From contig CAKMZB010000005.1 in the NCBI GenBank assembly GCA_929200315.1, positions 2,381-63,822 on the forward strand: 61,442 nt of DNA, in the 5' to 3' direction. A model generated the notes under the pieces. The model was not told where the DNA came from and made no database searches. It worked only from the letters and a program-made list of their open reading frames with translations. Both the position numbers and the translations under genes were made by a program. How positions within the stretch are numbered: the stretch's first letter is position 1; each line of letters opens with the position of its first letter. Below are positions 26,862 through 36,614 of this stretch, piece by piece. The stretch is from an uncultured Alphaproteobacteria bacterium (GTDB lineage Bacteria > Pseudomonadota > Alphaproteobacteria > Rhizobiales > Rhizobiaceae).

Positions 26862-29345
26862 ATGATCCTACGTTTCATTGGATATGTGTTTGGTATTGGA
26901 ACGGCTTTTGCTTTCCTCGCCATGGGCGCTGCGTATTACTATGTCGGTGAATTGCGCGCCCAGTTGCCGGAATATGAACAACTCGCTCAGTACGAGCCGC
27001 CTGTGACAACCCGAATCCACGCCTCAGACGGTTCGCTCATGGCAGAATATGCCCGTGAGCGTAGGCTCTATCTGCCTGTCCAGAGCATGCCGAACCTGCT
27101 GAAGCACGCCTTTATTTCGGCTGAAGATAAGAACTTCTACCGTCACGGCGGGATTGATTACCTCGCGTTGGGTAAGGCAGCCTACGACTATGGTTCGGCA
27201 AAAATGTCTGGTCGCTCGGCTCGAGCACGTGGTGCATCTACTATCACCCAGCAGGTGGCCAAGAACTTCCTTCTGACCAGCGATCGCACTGCCGACCGCA
27301 AGATCAAAGAAGCCATGCTCGCGCTACGAATCGAGGAAACCTATTCCAAAGAAAAGATCTTGGAACTTTATCTCAACAAGATCTTCCTTGGCCTCGGTGC
27401 TCACGGTGTGGCGGCGGCTTCACTCGCCTATTTTGATAAGAACGTTGACGAACTCGGTTTGCACGACGTGGCCTATTTGGCTGCTCTGCCAAAGGCCCCC
27501 AACAATTATCACCCCTATGACGACACCGAAGAAGCGCTGGAACGGCGCAATTGGGTGATCGGGCGAATGGTCATCAATGGGTATGTCACTGCTGAAGAAG
27601 GCGAAGAGGCCAAAGCCAAACCACTGGGCGTCGTGCCTCGCAAGGCTGGCTCTTATGCGCAAAATTCGGAGTATTTTTCTGAAGAAGTACGCCGAGAAAT
27701 TCTGGACCGTTACGGCGAAGTCAAGCTCTACGAAGGTGGCCTCTCCGTCCGAACGACACTTGATCCGCGCTTGCAAAACCTGGCCCAAGCTGCGCTGAAG
27801 AAGGGGCTTATCGCCTATGACCGCAAGCGTGGCTATCACGGCGCGCATGCTCAGATCGACATCACCGGGGACTGGGGCGAGGCGCTTGCAGACATTCGCC
27901 AGCTTGATGACGTTGGCGGATGGAACCAGGCGGTTGTGCTTGAAGTTGAGGGAGAAGGTGAAACCGCCCGCATTGGTTTGCGCCCCGACCTTGCCGATAG
28001 CGGCGACCTTTCTTTGGAACGTGAAGAGGTCACGATTAGTTTTGCTGATGCCCCCTGGGCCGCGCGCCGGACGTTCACCACCGAAGGGCGCCGCCGATCC
28101 GCGGAAGCCAAAAGCTTTGCTGACATCTTTGAACCCGGAAACGTGATTCACGTTTCCGCCAAAGACGAGGGTGATGGCTATGTTCTTGAGCAGGTACCAG
28201 AAGTTTCCGGCGCTTTGGTGGCCATGGATCCGCATACTGGCCGGGTGCTGGCCATGACTGGCGGCTTTTCCTTTGATCAGTCGCAGTTCAACCGGGCAAC
28301 GCAGGCGCGCCGCCAGCCCGGTTCATCATTCAAACCATTCGTCTATGCCGCTGCACTCGACAACGGCTATACGCCGTCTTCGGTGGTGTTGGACGAGCCA
28401 TTCAGCCAGGAACAGGGTGGCCGTCTTGGTACTTGGGCACCAAAGAACTACGGCGGAGATTTCTCTGGCCCTTCGACGCTGCGCCTCGGCATTGAAAAAT
28501 CCCGCAATTTGATGACCGTTCGCCTTGCAAACGATATGGGTATGCCGCTGATTTCCGAGTATTCTAGACGCTTCGGCATTTACGACCGTGAGCTTGTTGG
28601 CCTTGCTGCATCGCTTGGCTCCCGTGAGACGACCGTCATGCGCATGGTCGGTGCTTATTCAGTGCTCGCCAATGGCGGACAACGCATTGATCCTTCGCTG
28701 ATTGATCGCATTCAGGACCGATACGGGCGGACGATCTACAAACACGAGCAGCGTGTTTGCGGAACTTGTGACGCAAGTGAATGGAACAACCAGGAAGAGC
28801 CCGTGCTTATCGATGAGCGCGAACTGGTGCTTGATCCGATGACGGCCTATCAGATTACCTCGATGATGGAGGGGGTCGTGTTGCGTGGCACAGCGACTAG
28901 CGTCTCCAAACTCGGCGTTCCGATTGCCGGCAAGACCGGTACGACGAATGATGAAAAAGACGCCTGGTTCGTTGGTTATGCGCCGGATCTCGTTGTTGGC
29001 GTCTTCGTTGGCTATGACAGGCCAGAATCAATGGGGCGTGGAGCCACGGGTGGTGGCCTTGCCGCGCCAATTTTCACAGACTTCATGAAAGATGCCCTGA
29101 CAGAAACCATGGCCAAGAACTTTCGTGTTCCACCGGGTCTGCTGCTTTACCCGATCGACCGCCAGACCGGTCTTGTTGCCGATGCCGGTCAGCCGGGGGT
29201 GATCCTGGAAGCTTTCAAACCAGGAACGAGCCCGCCGGACGATCTGTGGTTCATCGGCTTTGAGGACGAGGTTCTGGGTGGGCAGCTCCGCGCGGCGTCA
29301 GAAGAGAAGCGTGAGCGTCTTGAGGGGGCAGGGGGGCTGTTCTAG
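26862..29345 (+). CDS. mrcA: Penicillin-binding protein 1A
   Basis: PBP1A (827 aa) polymerises and cross-links peptidoglycan at the inner membrane. A TM anchor is at residues 5-27. The GT51 domain has FISAEDKNFYRHGGID (catalytic Glu) and GASTITQQVAKNFLL. An OB-like insert follows. The transpeptidase domain has SxxK in PGSSFKPFVY, SxN in KSRNLM and KTG in AGKTGTTND. Length is normal for class A1 PBPs. The 132 nt upstream contain TTGACG (26756) and TACAAT (26782), but the 20-nt spacer is too long for a standard promoter. Confidence 0.96.
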   Translation: MILRFIGYVFGIGTAFAFLAMGAAYYYVGELRAQLPEYEQLAQYEPPVTTRIHASDGSLMAEYARERRLYLPVQSMPNLLKHAFISAEDKNFYRHGGIDYLALGKAAYDYGSAKMSGRSARARGASTITQQVAKNFLLTSDRTADRKIKEAMLALRIEETYSKEKILELYLNKIFLGLGAHGVAAASLAYFDKNVDELGLHDVAYLAALPKAPNNYHPYDDTEEALERRNWVIGRMVINGYVTAEEGEEAKAKPLGVVPRKAGSYAQNSEYFSEEVRREILDRYGEVKLYEGGLSVRTTLDPRLQNLAQAALKKGLIAYDRKRGYHGAHAQIDITGDWGEALADIRQLDDVGGWNQAVVLEVEGEGETARIGLRPDLADSGDLSLEREEVTISFADAPWAARRTFTTEGRRRSAEAKSFADIFEPGNVIHVSAKDEGDGYVLEQVPEVSGALVAMDPHTGRVLAMTGGFSFDQSQFNRATQARRQPGSSFKPFVYAAALDNGYTPSSVVLDEPFSQEQGGRLGTWAPKNYGGDFSGPSTLRLGIEKSRNLMTVRLANDMGMPLISEYSRRFGIYDRELVGLAASLGSRETTVMRMVGAYSVLANGGQRIDPSLIDRIQDRYGRTIYKHEQRVCGTCDASEWNNQEEPVLIDERELVLDPMTAYQITSMMEGVVLRGTATSVSKLGVPIAGKTGTTNDEKDAWFVGYAPDLVVGVFVGYDRPESMGRGATGGGLAAPIFTDFMKDALTETMAKNFRVPPGLLLYPIDRQTGLVADAGQPGVILEAFKPGTSPPDDLWFIGFEDEVLGGQLRAASEEKRERLEGAGGLF

Positions 29346-29364
29346 TGATTGGCCCAGCAGCCGT

Positions 29365-29405
29365 TGGTTCAATTTCAAGCAAATTGAGTGCTTTGGCTTG
29401 AACCA
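29365..29405 (+). repeat. Inverted repeat between mrcA and gltX
   Basis: TGGTTCAA (29365-29372) and TTGAACCA (29398-29405) are perfect inverted arms around 25 nt, with an inner TCAA/TTGA pairing. No T-run follows. It could be a weak 3' stem for mrcA mRNA or an operator for gltX. Confidence 0.4.
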
Positions 29406-29432
29406 GGCCTTGGGCTTAGCTACCGCACTGCA

Positions 29433-30809
29433 ATGACCAAAATTTCCACCGTTCGCTTCGCGCCATCTCCCACCGGCCGCCTCCATGTCGGCAATATTCG
29501 TACAGCCATGTTCAACTGGCTCTTCGCCAAACCGGACGGCGTTTTCGTGCTGCGTTTGGACGATACGGACCACGAGCGTTCGACGCGGGAATTCGCAAAA
29601 GGGATCGTTGAGGACCTCACTTGGCTCGGAATCACTCCGGACCGGATCGAGCGTCAGTCTGACCGGTTCGATGCTTATGAGAAGGCGGCGCGACAGCTGC
29701 GTGATGCTGGTCTGCTCTACCCTTGTTACGAGACACCAGACCAGATTGAGCGCAGTCGCAAACGGCTTATGGCCCGGGGTAGACCGCCGGTCTATGATCG
29801 GGCGGCATTGATGCTGACTGATGACGAGCGGGCAGCATTGGAAGCGGAGGGGCGCAAGCCTCATTGGCGTTTTCTGCTGCAAAATTTCGCCAACAACCCG
29901 TTTGAGACGACGCGCACCGATGTGACTTTTGATGATGTCTATCGGGGCGAGCAGGTCGTTGACCTTGCCTCCATGTCAGACCCCGTGCTCCGTCGTGAGG
30001 ATGGGACTTGGCTCTACACCCTGCCATCGGTGGTCGATGACCGTGACATGGGCATCACCCATGTGATCCGCGGTGGAGACCATGTGGCCAATACGGGAGT
30101 GCAGATCGCACTCTTTCGCGCTTTGGGCGTCGAAAACATACCAACGTTTGGCCATCACAACCTGCTGACCGACAGTGAGGGGGAGGGGCTGTCCAAGCGT
30201 AAGGAATCTGTTTCCATCCAGCAGCTGCGCCAGAATGGATACGAGCCAATCGCCGTCACGAGCCTGTCCGTGCTTACAGGGACGGATAAGGACGTCGTGA
30301 CGCTTGCAGACACGGACGCGCTGCGAGAGCATTTTCAGAGCGCTAAAGTCTCCAAGGGCCCAGCGCGATTCAACGAACAAGAGTTGAACGCGCTCAACGA
30401 GCGCGTTCTCCACGCAATGCCCTATTCCGTAGCCCAAGCAGGCCTTCGGGCCGCTGGCGTTGAGGTCAGCGATGATGCGTGGGCGTTGTTCCGCGAGAAC
30501 CTCACCAAATTCAGTGACATCGTCGATTGGGCGCCAGTTATAGATGGAACTGTCTCTCCCGCAATTGAGCCAGAAGACAGAGACTTCATCGCACAAGCTC
30601 TAGAGGAATTACCGGCCGCGCCCTGGGATCACGGTACGTGGTCCGCCTGGACGGGTGCACTGAAAAACTCGTCAGGCCGCAAGGGCCGCACGCTCTTCAT
30701 GCCGCTGCGTAAGGCGCTGACAGGGCGCGAACACGGCCCGGATATGGGCGCGCTCTTGCCCTTGATCGGCCCAGAGCTTGCCCATGAAAGGCTTGCCGAC
30801 GCGCTCTAA
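29433..30809 (+). CDS. gltX: Glutamate--tRNA ligase
   Basis: A class I aminoacyl-tRNA synthetase (458 aa) charging tRNA-Glu, or tRNA-Gln in the non-discriminating form. ATG 29433 gives the conserved TVRFAPSPTGRLHVGN, which contains the HIGH-like motif; an upstream in-frame start adds 15 unrelated residues. The KMSKS-like motif is GLSKRKES. Many Rhizobiales carry two gltX copies; this could be either, and specificity cannot be read from the sequence. It overlaps the convergent SDR gene by 4 nt. Confidence 0.93.
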   Translation: MTKISTVRFAPSPTGRLHVGNIRTAMFNWLFAKPDGVFVLRLDDTDHERSTREFAKGIVEDLTWLGITPDRIERQSDRFDAYEKAARQLRDAGLLYPCYETPDQIERSRKRLMARGRPPVYDRAALMLTDDERAALEAEGRKPHWRFLLQNFANNPFETTRTDVTFDDVYRGEQVVDLASMSDPVLRREDGTWLYTLPSVVDDRDMGITHVIRGGDHVANTGVQIALFRALGVENIPTFGHHNLLTDSEGEGLSKRKESVSIQQLRQNGYEPIAVTSLSVLTGTDKDVVTLADTDALREHFQSAKVSKGPARFNEQELNALNERVLHAMPYSVAQAGLRAAGVEVSDDAWALFRENLTKFSDIVDWAPVIDGTVSPAIEPEDRDFIAQALEELPAAPWDHGTWSAWTGALKNSSGRKGRTLFMPLRKALTGREHGPDMGALLPLIGPELAHERLADAL

Positions 30810-31585
30810 AATGCGTGCGGGAAAAGCCCGCCATCCATCAAAATGTTCTGTCCGTTGATGTAGCCAGCATGCTGGCTGCACAAAAACGCGCAGGCGTTGC
30901 CAAACTCTTCTGCTGTACCAAAACGTTTGGCCGGAATTTCCTCGATCTGCGCCTGCGCAATTGCATCTTCGCTGACGCCTCGCGCCTTTGCACCGGCAGC
31001 GATGCCACCGCGCAGGCGCTTGGTGTTCATCTTGCCGGGAAGCAGATTGTTGATCGTCACGCCACGCGCTGCATGGATCGGGCGCACGCCGGCGAGAAAT
31101 GCGGTCAATCCAGCGCGGGCCGCAGATGACAGATCGAGACCCTCGATGGGCATGAGAACAGAAAGGGAAGTAACATTCACGATCCGCCCAAAGCCGCGCT
31201 CGGCCATGCTCGGCGCAACGGCTTGGATGAGTTCGATGGGCGTGACCATGTTTTGGATGACGCCTTCAATCATCGCCTGTCGGTCGAGATCGAGATAGTC
31301 TTTCCGGGGCGGACCGCCATTGTTGTTGACCAGAATATCTGGTGCAGGGCAGGCGGCAATAAGGGCCTCTTGACCTTCTGGCGTGGAAACATCAGCAGCA
31401 ACCGCCGTCACTTTGGCCCCGGTCAATTCTTCAATCTCGGTGCGCGCCTGGTCCAGAACCTCGTTCCGTCTGCCATTAATCACCACCTCACAGCCTGCTT
31501 GAGCGAGCGCAAAGGCGCTTGCGCGGCCTAATCCTTCACTCGAAGCACAGATAATGGCCTTGCGACCGGAAATTCCCAGATCCAT
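30806..31585 (-). CDS. Atypical short-chain dehydrogenase/reductase
   Basis: A 259-aa SDR-fold protein, probably NAD(P)-binding. CAT 31583-31585 gives MDLGISGRKAIICASSEGLG; longer in-frame starts run into ilvA on the other strand. The usual TGxxxGxG reads ASSEGLG here, NNNGGP replaces NNAG, and NVTSLS keeps the Ser. The catalytic YxxxK is missing: the aligned stretch is LSSAARAGL, with Ser/Leu in place of Tyr and Arg in place of Lys. The C-terminus INGQNILMDGGL is standard. It is divergent from the dehydratase gene. The substrate is unknown and the usual SDR chemistry is doubtful. Confidence 0.85.
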   Translation of the reverse strand: MDLGISGRKAIICASSEGLGRASAFALAQAGCEVVINGRRNEVLDQARTEIEELTGAKVTAVAADVSTPEGQEALIAACPAPDILVNNNGGPPRKDYLDLDRQAMIEGVIQNMVTPIELIQAVAPSMAERGFGRIVNVTSLSVLMPIEGLDLSSAARAGLTAFLAGVRPIHAARGVTINNLLPGKMNTKRLRGGIAAGAKARGVSEDAIAQAQIEEIPAKRFGTAEEFGNACAFLCSQHAGYINGQNILMDGGLFPHAF

Positions 31586-31642
31586 TGTGCGGCTCTTTCC
31601 AAATTGACGATGATTCACCCGACAAAGGCCTAACCGAAAACC

Positions 31643-32635
31643 ATGACGACACAAACCAACCGCCCATTGCCAACCCTTACCGATGTTAGGAAGGCGCGGG
31701 AACGCCTGGACGGTATCGCTATCAGAACTCCACTCATTCGCAATCAGCGATTGGATGAATTGACGGGCGGGCAGATATTCCTCAAATGCGAAAACCTGCA
31801 GCGTACCGGCAGCTTCAAGTTCCGGGGCGGTTACAATGCCGTTGCTGCCAATCTGGATGTTGCGCGCGCGAAGGGTGTTATTGCCTCTTCTTCCGGCAAT
31901 CACGCCCAAGGGGTAGCGGAAGCCTGTCAGATATTCGGTGTGGACGTGACCATCATCATGCCCGCCGATGCTCCGCAGTCGAAGAAGGATCGCACCATGC
32001 GTTCAGGGGCGAAATTGGTCGAATTCGATCGCTACAGAGATGACCGCGACGCGATTTTAGATGATTTGGCAACTAAATCAGGTGCGCTGAAAATCCACCC
32101 CTTCGAACATCCTGATGTCATTGCAGGGCAGGGAACGGTTGGTCTGGAAACTGGCGAGCAGATGAGTGAACTTGGTGTTGTTCCTGATCACGTCATCGCA
32201 TGTACCGGTGGAGGCGGGTTGCTTGCAGGCATCTATCTTGCGCTTCATGAGAATTATCCCGGCGCCGCGTTCCACACGGCTGAACCGTTTGGTCACGATG
32301 ACCAAGCCAAGTCACATGCCTTGGGCAAGCGCATCGCCAATGAACAAGCCCCTCCATCTGTGCAAGATGCGATCATCACACCGTTGCCAGGAGAGGCATC
32401 CTTCGCCTTGTTGAAAGGACAGGTTGGAGCTGGACTCGTTGCGACAGACCAAGACGCTCTAAACGCGGTCAAATTTGCATTTGAGGAATTGAAGTTGGTG
32501 GTCGAACCGGGAGGTGCCTGCGCGCTGGCTTGCATCATGAATGGAGCGCTCAATGTGACAAAAAAGACAGTTGTTGTCACATTGTCTGGCGGCAACGTTG
32601 ACTCAAAAATGATGGCACATGCGCTTGGTGTCTAA
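31643..32635 (+). CDS. Threonine/serine dehydratase, fold-type II PLP enzyme
   Basis: A 330-aa PLP enzyme that deaminates threonine or serine to 2-oxo acids; related members are serine racemases or hydroxyectoine-pathway EutB. PLP Lys lies in TGSFKFRGGYN, the substrate loop is SSSGNHAQGVA, and the phosphate-binding loop is CTGGGGLLAG. There is no C-terminal ACT domain, so it is the short catabolic type rather than feedback-regulated IlvA. It is divergently placed from the SDR gene (57-nt gap) and 75 nt before the Mla operon. Confidence 0.88.
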   Translation: MTTQTNRPLPTLTDVRKARERLDGIAIRTPLIRNQRLDELTGGQIFLKCENLQRTGSFKFRGGYNAVAANLDVARAKGVIASSSGNHAQGVAEACQIFGVDVTIIMPADAPQSKKDRTMRSGAKLVEFDRYRDDRDAILDDLATKSGALKIHPFEHPDVIAGQGTVGLETGEQMSELGVVPDHVIACTGGGGLLAGIYLALHENYPGAAFHTAEPFGHDDQAKSHALGKRIANEQAPPSVQDAIITPLPGEASFALLKGQVGAGLVATDQDALNAVKFAFEELKLVVEPGGACALACIMNGALNVTKKTVVVTLSGGNVDSKMMAHALGV

Positions 32636-32653
32636 CCGGAGCGGGGCTCTGCT

Positions 32654-32681
32654 TTGCAAAGCCTTTCCAATCCGGCACAAT
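32654..32681 (+). promoter_or_regulatory. Candidate promoter of the mla operon
   Basis: TTGCAA (32654-32659), 16-nt spacer, CACAAT (32676-32681). Each box matches four of six consensus positions and lies 30 nt before the GTG start of the MlaE fusion gene. Chance occurrence is not excluded. Confidence 0.4.
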
Positions 32682-32710
32682 GGCCGCAATCGAAAGCTGG
32701 TGCCTGACCC

Positions 32711-33898
32711 GTGACTGCCAACCCCGCCTACCACCTGTTGATGGAGGATGAAGACGCGCAGCCGGTGGGCCAGCTAGTTGTCACCGAACGTGGTGACACG
32801 CTTCATTTGGAAGCGAGCGGTGATTGGACATTACGCACCGTCGAGTTACTCGACGGTAAAATTCGCAAGCTCGAAGAGATCACCGCAAAGGCCATATCCG
32901 TCGACATTTCCGCGGTGACGGAGATGGACACATCTGGTGCCTGGCTGATTGAGCGACTACGTCGCCGTTTGCTTGAACGTGGGATTGAACTCGACGTTGC
33001 GCCGCTTGCAGATACCAGTCGTGGGCGTGGACTTGTTTCAGTTTTAAAGGCCCACAAGATCGACGTGGACCAGGCTTTGGCGGGATCGCCGGGTTTTTCG
33101 TTCCTGGCGCCGCTCCGTATTCTTGGTGAAATGACGCTCCAAGCTTGGCGTGATTTTATCATGGCCTGCAACATTCTGGGGGCATGCATCCAGGGTTCCC
33201 AGTTGAAGGCAAGCAACCGCAGCTCCATTCGCGCCACGGCCATCATTTCCCAACTCGACCAGATGGGCCGGCAAGCGGTACCGGTGATTGGAGTTATGTC
33301 ACTGCTGATCGGCGGTATTTTGGCTCAGCAGAGCGCCTACCAGTTGAAGTTTTTTGGAGAAGAGCTGCTGACCGTTGATCTCGTCGGCATCCTGCTGTTG
33401 CGCGAAATTGGCGTGCTTCTTACCGCCATCATGGTTGCCGGACGAACCGGCAGTGCAATCACCGCTGAGATTGGCATGATGAAGCAACGCGAGGAAATCG
33501 ATGCGCTGCAGGTGATGGGGCTTAACGCCGTTGGAGTGCTCATATTACCCCGGTTGATTGCGCTTTTGATTGCGCTCCCAATTCTCACATTCCTTGCTGA
33601 TCTTGCCGGTTTACTCGGGGCAATCATTGTCTGTTTTCTCTATGTCGGCATTACACCTGATCAGTTTTTGGCGGCCTTTGAGACAGGGGTTGGTGGCGAA
33701 CCTTTCATCGTTGGCCTGGTTAAAGCGCCCTTCATGGCACTCGTCATTGGTCTGGTGGCCACCATCGAAGGCCTAAAGGTTGGCGGCAGTGCAGAATCTC
33801 TGGGAAAGCGAACGACTGAGTCCGTTGTTCGCGCAATCTTCATCGTCATTTTCATGGACGGTGTGTTCGCCATCTTCTTTGCGTCGATTGGTTTCTGA
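32711..33898 (+). CDS. STAS-MlaE fusion, lipid ABC transporter permease
   Basis: A 395-aa fusion. Residues 18-115 form a STAS domain (DISAVTEMDTSGAWLIERL), the role played by separate MlaB in E. coli; residues 130-395 are the MlaE permease (GVMSLLIGGILAQQSAYQL, LLREIGVLLTAIMVAGRTGSA, GMMKQREEIDALQVMG, quoted in parts). With MlaF and MlaD it should move phospholipid between inner and outer membranes. The start is GTG 32711; ATG 32741 is a weaker choice. The stop overlaps the mlaF ATG by one base. Confidence 0.93.
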   Translation: MTANPAYHLLMEDEDAQPVGQLVVTERGDTLHLEASGDWTLRTVELLDGKIRKLEEITAKAISVDISAVTEMDTSGAWLIERLRRRLLERGIELDVAPLADTSRGRGLVSVLKAHKIDVDQALAGSPGFSFLAPLRILGEMTLQAWRDFIMACNILGACIQGSQLKASNRSSIRATAIISQLDQMGRQAVPVIGVMSLLIGGILAQQSAYQLKFFGEELLTVDLVGILLLREIGVLLTAIMVAGRTGSAITAEIGMMKQREEIDALQVMGLNAVGVLILPRLIALLIALPILTFLADLAGLLGAIIVCFLYVGITPDQFLAAFETGVGGEPFIVGLVKAPFMALVIGLVATIEGLKVGGSAESLGKRTTESVVRAIFIVIFMDGVFAIFFASIGF

Positions 33899-34743
33899 TG
33901 GCGAAGGCTGTTTCTCATCAGGATCGAGACGTGATCCTCCGCGTCCGTGATATCGAAGTCGGTTTTGGCACCAAGAAGATTCTTAAGGGCCTCGATCTCG
34001 ACGTCTATAGCGGCGAAATTCTGGGGTTTGTTGGCGGCTCCGGCTCGGGCAAATCCGTGCTGACGCGCGCCATATTAGACCTTGTTCCAAGACAGGCAGG
34101 TATAATCGAGATATTCGGAATCGACTATGATGAAGCTAACCCCGACACGAAACTTGCCATTGACCGAAACATAGGCGTGTTGTTCCAGCACGGTGCGCTA
34201 TTTTCCGCTCTGACCGTGAAGGAGAACGTGCAGGTTCCCATGCGGGAATATTATGAATTGTCCCAACCACTGCAGGACGAGTTAGCTGCTGTGAAGTTGG
34301 AGCTGGTGGGCCTGCCACTTGATGCGCTCAATAAGTACCCTTCAGAGCTTTCCGGCGGTATGATCAAACGTGCAGCCCTGGCTCGTGCGCTCGCTCTGGA
34401 CCCCGACATCGTATTCCTGGACGAACCAACATCGGGTCTTGATCCCATCTCAGCAGCAGATTTTGACGAATTGATCGCCGATCTCAGCGAAACGCTCGGC
34501 CTCACCGTCTTTATGGTGACCCATGATCTCGACTCGCTCCAAGCGGTTTGCGACCGCATCGCTGTCCTGCGCCACGGCAAGGTGCTCGTTAACGGGCCGC
34601 TTTCGGCGATGCTGGAGGTCGAGGATGAATGGGTGCGGTCTTATTTCCGCGGCAAGCGGGCACAGCTTGGTGCTATCGACGGCGGTCACGACCATGGTGA
34701 CAGCACAAAAAGCCCCATGGCATCACCCCGACCTTCGAGCTAG
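33898..34743 (+). CDS. MlaF-type ABC transporter ATP-binding protein
   Basis: The 281-aa ATPase of the Mla system. Walker A GGSGSGKSVL, Q-loop VLFQHGALFSALTV (the FQ-GALF form is typical of MlaF), signature LSGGMIKRAALARAL, Walker B DPDIVFLDEPTSGLDP and the H-loop VTHDLDS are all intact. The last 25 residues are a charged/His-rich tail. It is coupled to the permease gene by a one-base overlap and sits 8 nt before mlaD. Confidence 0.95.
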   Translation: MAKAVSHQDRDVILRVRDIEVGFGTKKILKGLDLDVYSGEILGFVGGSGSGKSVLTRAILDLVPRQAGIIEIFGIDYDEANPDTKLAIDRNIGVLFQHGALFSALTVKENVQVPMREYYELSQPLQDELAAVKLELVGLPLDALNKYPSELSGGMIKRAALARALALDPDIVFLDEPTSGLDPISAADFDELIADLSETLGLTVFMVTHDLDSLQAVCDRIAVLRHGKVLVNGPLSAMLEVEDEWVRSYFRGKRAQLGAIDGGHDHGDSTKSPMASPRPSS

Positions 34744-34751
34744 GGAAGGCT

Positions 34752-36605
34752 ATGGAAACTCGCGCAAACTATATTGCAGTCGGAATATTCACGTTGCTTG
34801 CGATGCTGGCGGCGGGGATCCTTGTTTATTGGATCTCCGGCTATTCCAACCGTGATCAGCTCGTGCCACTCGATGTGCGCATCGAGGGGTCCGTTTCCGG
34901 CTTGGGTCCGGGGAGTGTCGTGCAGTTCAATGGTATTACCGTTGGCCGTGTCACGGATCTGTCCCTTGACACGAGCGACCCGAGCTTCGTGGTGGTTCAT
35001 ACGGAAGTTGATGCCAACACCCCTGTTCGCGAAGACACCCGCGCCAATGTCGGCCTGCGAGGCCTAAGTGGAGGCGCGTTCATAGCGCTTGAAGGTGGAT
35101 CTGCGGATAAACCAGCGTTGCTTGTGGAAGCGCAAAACAGTGATGATGACACGGTGCCCCGCATTCAGGGTGCGCCATCAGCGTTCTCCGACTTGATCGT
35201 GCGGGTGAATTCCATTGCCTCCCAGGTGGAGCGCACTATGACTGTGCTCCAGGCTTTCGTGAACGAAAATGAATCCAGACTGACGGACACTTTTGAGAAT
35301 ATTGAGAATTTCACCGGTGCCCTTGCAGGCAACAGTGCAGATATCGGTCGCTTTATGGAGAGCGCCGGGGATGTAGCAAACGCTCTTGAAGGCATTTCTG
35401 GCAAGATGGATGGCACTATCACTCAGGTTGAGGCCATAGTGCTGGCGATAGAACCTGACAAGGTGCGTCAAGTGGTTGATGGTGCTGCAAACCTAGCAAA
35501 CACAGTCAGCAACCAGGAAGACGCTATTGCGGAAATGCTGCAACAGGCAAAGCGGGCGGCGGAACGAGTGGATAAGATGACGGTGGAGCTTGATGAAACC
35601 GCCAAGCGGATTAACGCCATCGTCGCGGCAGTCGAACCGGATAGCGTAGCTTCAGCCGTAAACAACGTCGATCAGGCTGCTGGGCAAATAAACAACGTGT
35701 TGTCTAGAGTAGATGCGGCGCAGGTTGGTTCAGCAGTATCCGACGTCGCTGCATTGGCGGGTGAAGCGCGCCAGGTGGTCTCTGCCGTTGATCACGAGCA
35801 GGTGTCGTCGCTCATTCAGAACCTTAGCGAGGCGAGCGCCCGGCTGAATACGCTCAGCGGTGCCGTAACGTCAGAGCAAGTGGCATCGCTCACATCAAAC
35901 ATTGATACCGCAGCCCGTGAAGCGCGTGAGGTACTCGCTGCGGTTGACGAGGAAGCTGTATCCCAAACGATCTCTGACGTCTCTGCCGCCGCCCGCCGGG
36001 CCCGACAATTTGTGTCTGAACTCGATCCAGCGCTTATCCGCCAACTTATCACTGATCTTTCACAGGCTAGCGCCAGCGTCTCTCGTGTTGTCTCGGCGAT
36101 CGATGCCGACCGTCTAAACCGCGCCGTCGATAACATCTCTGAGACCGCTGAAGGCGCAAATCGGGTGGTGAAAGACGTCGAGAATGTCACATCCCAGTTT
36201 CGCGATCGCGGTCCCGATGTTCAGAAGATTATCGATGACGCTGTTGCGCTGACAGAACGTCTCAACAAGACCTCCGAGAAGGTGGATGGGCTTGTCAGCC
36301 AAGCACAAGGTTTGCTCGGCGCAGGCGCGAATGAAGGTGTTATGACCGACATTCGCGCCACATTGGCTGAGTTTCGCCGCTCGGCACGGGTTATTTCGAC
36401 GGAAATCTCCCGTGTTTCGGCAAGCGTTTCCGGTTTCACCCAGCGTGGCTTGGGAGACACACAGGGCTTAATTCGTGATGCCAGGCAGTCGCTTGACCGG
36501 ATTGACCGTGTTATCCGCAACATAGAAGACAATCCGGCAGCGCTGATTAGTGGCGCTGGTGGTTCGCGGGTGCCGGAGACAAAAGGTGGCCGGCCACGGC
36601 GATAG
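34752..36605 (+). CDS. MlaD/MCE protein with very long coiled-coil tail
   Basis: A 617-aa MCE protein, the periplasmic lipid-binding part of the Mla complex. One TM anchor (residues 6-28) is followed by an MCE domain (about 38-118; GPGSVVQFNGITVGRV, LRGLSGGAFI). Residues 150-580 are helical, with repeated units of about 38 residues built on VD/LD...V..LI.NLSEAS-like phrases (for example DHEQVSSLI, TSEQVASLT, DEEAVSQTI, DPALIRQLI, DADRLNRAV). E. coli MlaD is only 183 aa; the length here recalls PqiB/YebT-like spanning tubes or mycobacterial Mce proteins. Confidence 0.92.
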   Translation: METRANYIAVGIFTLLAMLAAGILVYWISGYSNRDQLVPLDVRIEGSVSGLGPGSVVQFNGITVGRVTDLSLDTSDPSFVVVHTEVDANTPVREDTRANVGLRGLSGGAFIALEGGSADKPALLVEAQNSDDDTVPRIQGAPSAFSDLIVRVNSIASQVERTMTVLQAFVNENESRLTDTFENIENFTGALAGNSADIGRFMESAGDVANALEGISGKMDGTITQVEAIVLAIEPDKVRQVVDGAANLANTVSNQEDAIAEMLQQAKRAAERVDKMTVELDETAKRINAIVAAVEPDSVASAVNNVDQAAGQINNVLSRVDAAQVGSAVSDVAALAGEARQVVSAVDHEQVSSLIQNLSEASARLNTLSGAVTSEQVASLTSNIDTAAREAREVLAAVDEEAVSQTISDVSAAARRARQFVSELDPALIRQLITDLSQASASVSRVVSAIDADRLNRAVDNISETAEGANRVVKDVENVTSQFRDRGPDVQKIIDDAVALTERLNKTSEKVDGLVSQAQGLLGAGANEGVMTDIRATLAEFRRSARVISTEISRVSASVSGFTQRGLGDTQGLIRDARQSLDRIDRVIRNIEDNPAALISGAGGSRVPETKGGRPRR

Positions 36606-36614
36606 GGACGAGTG

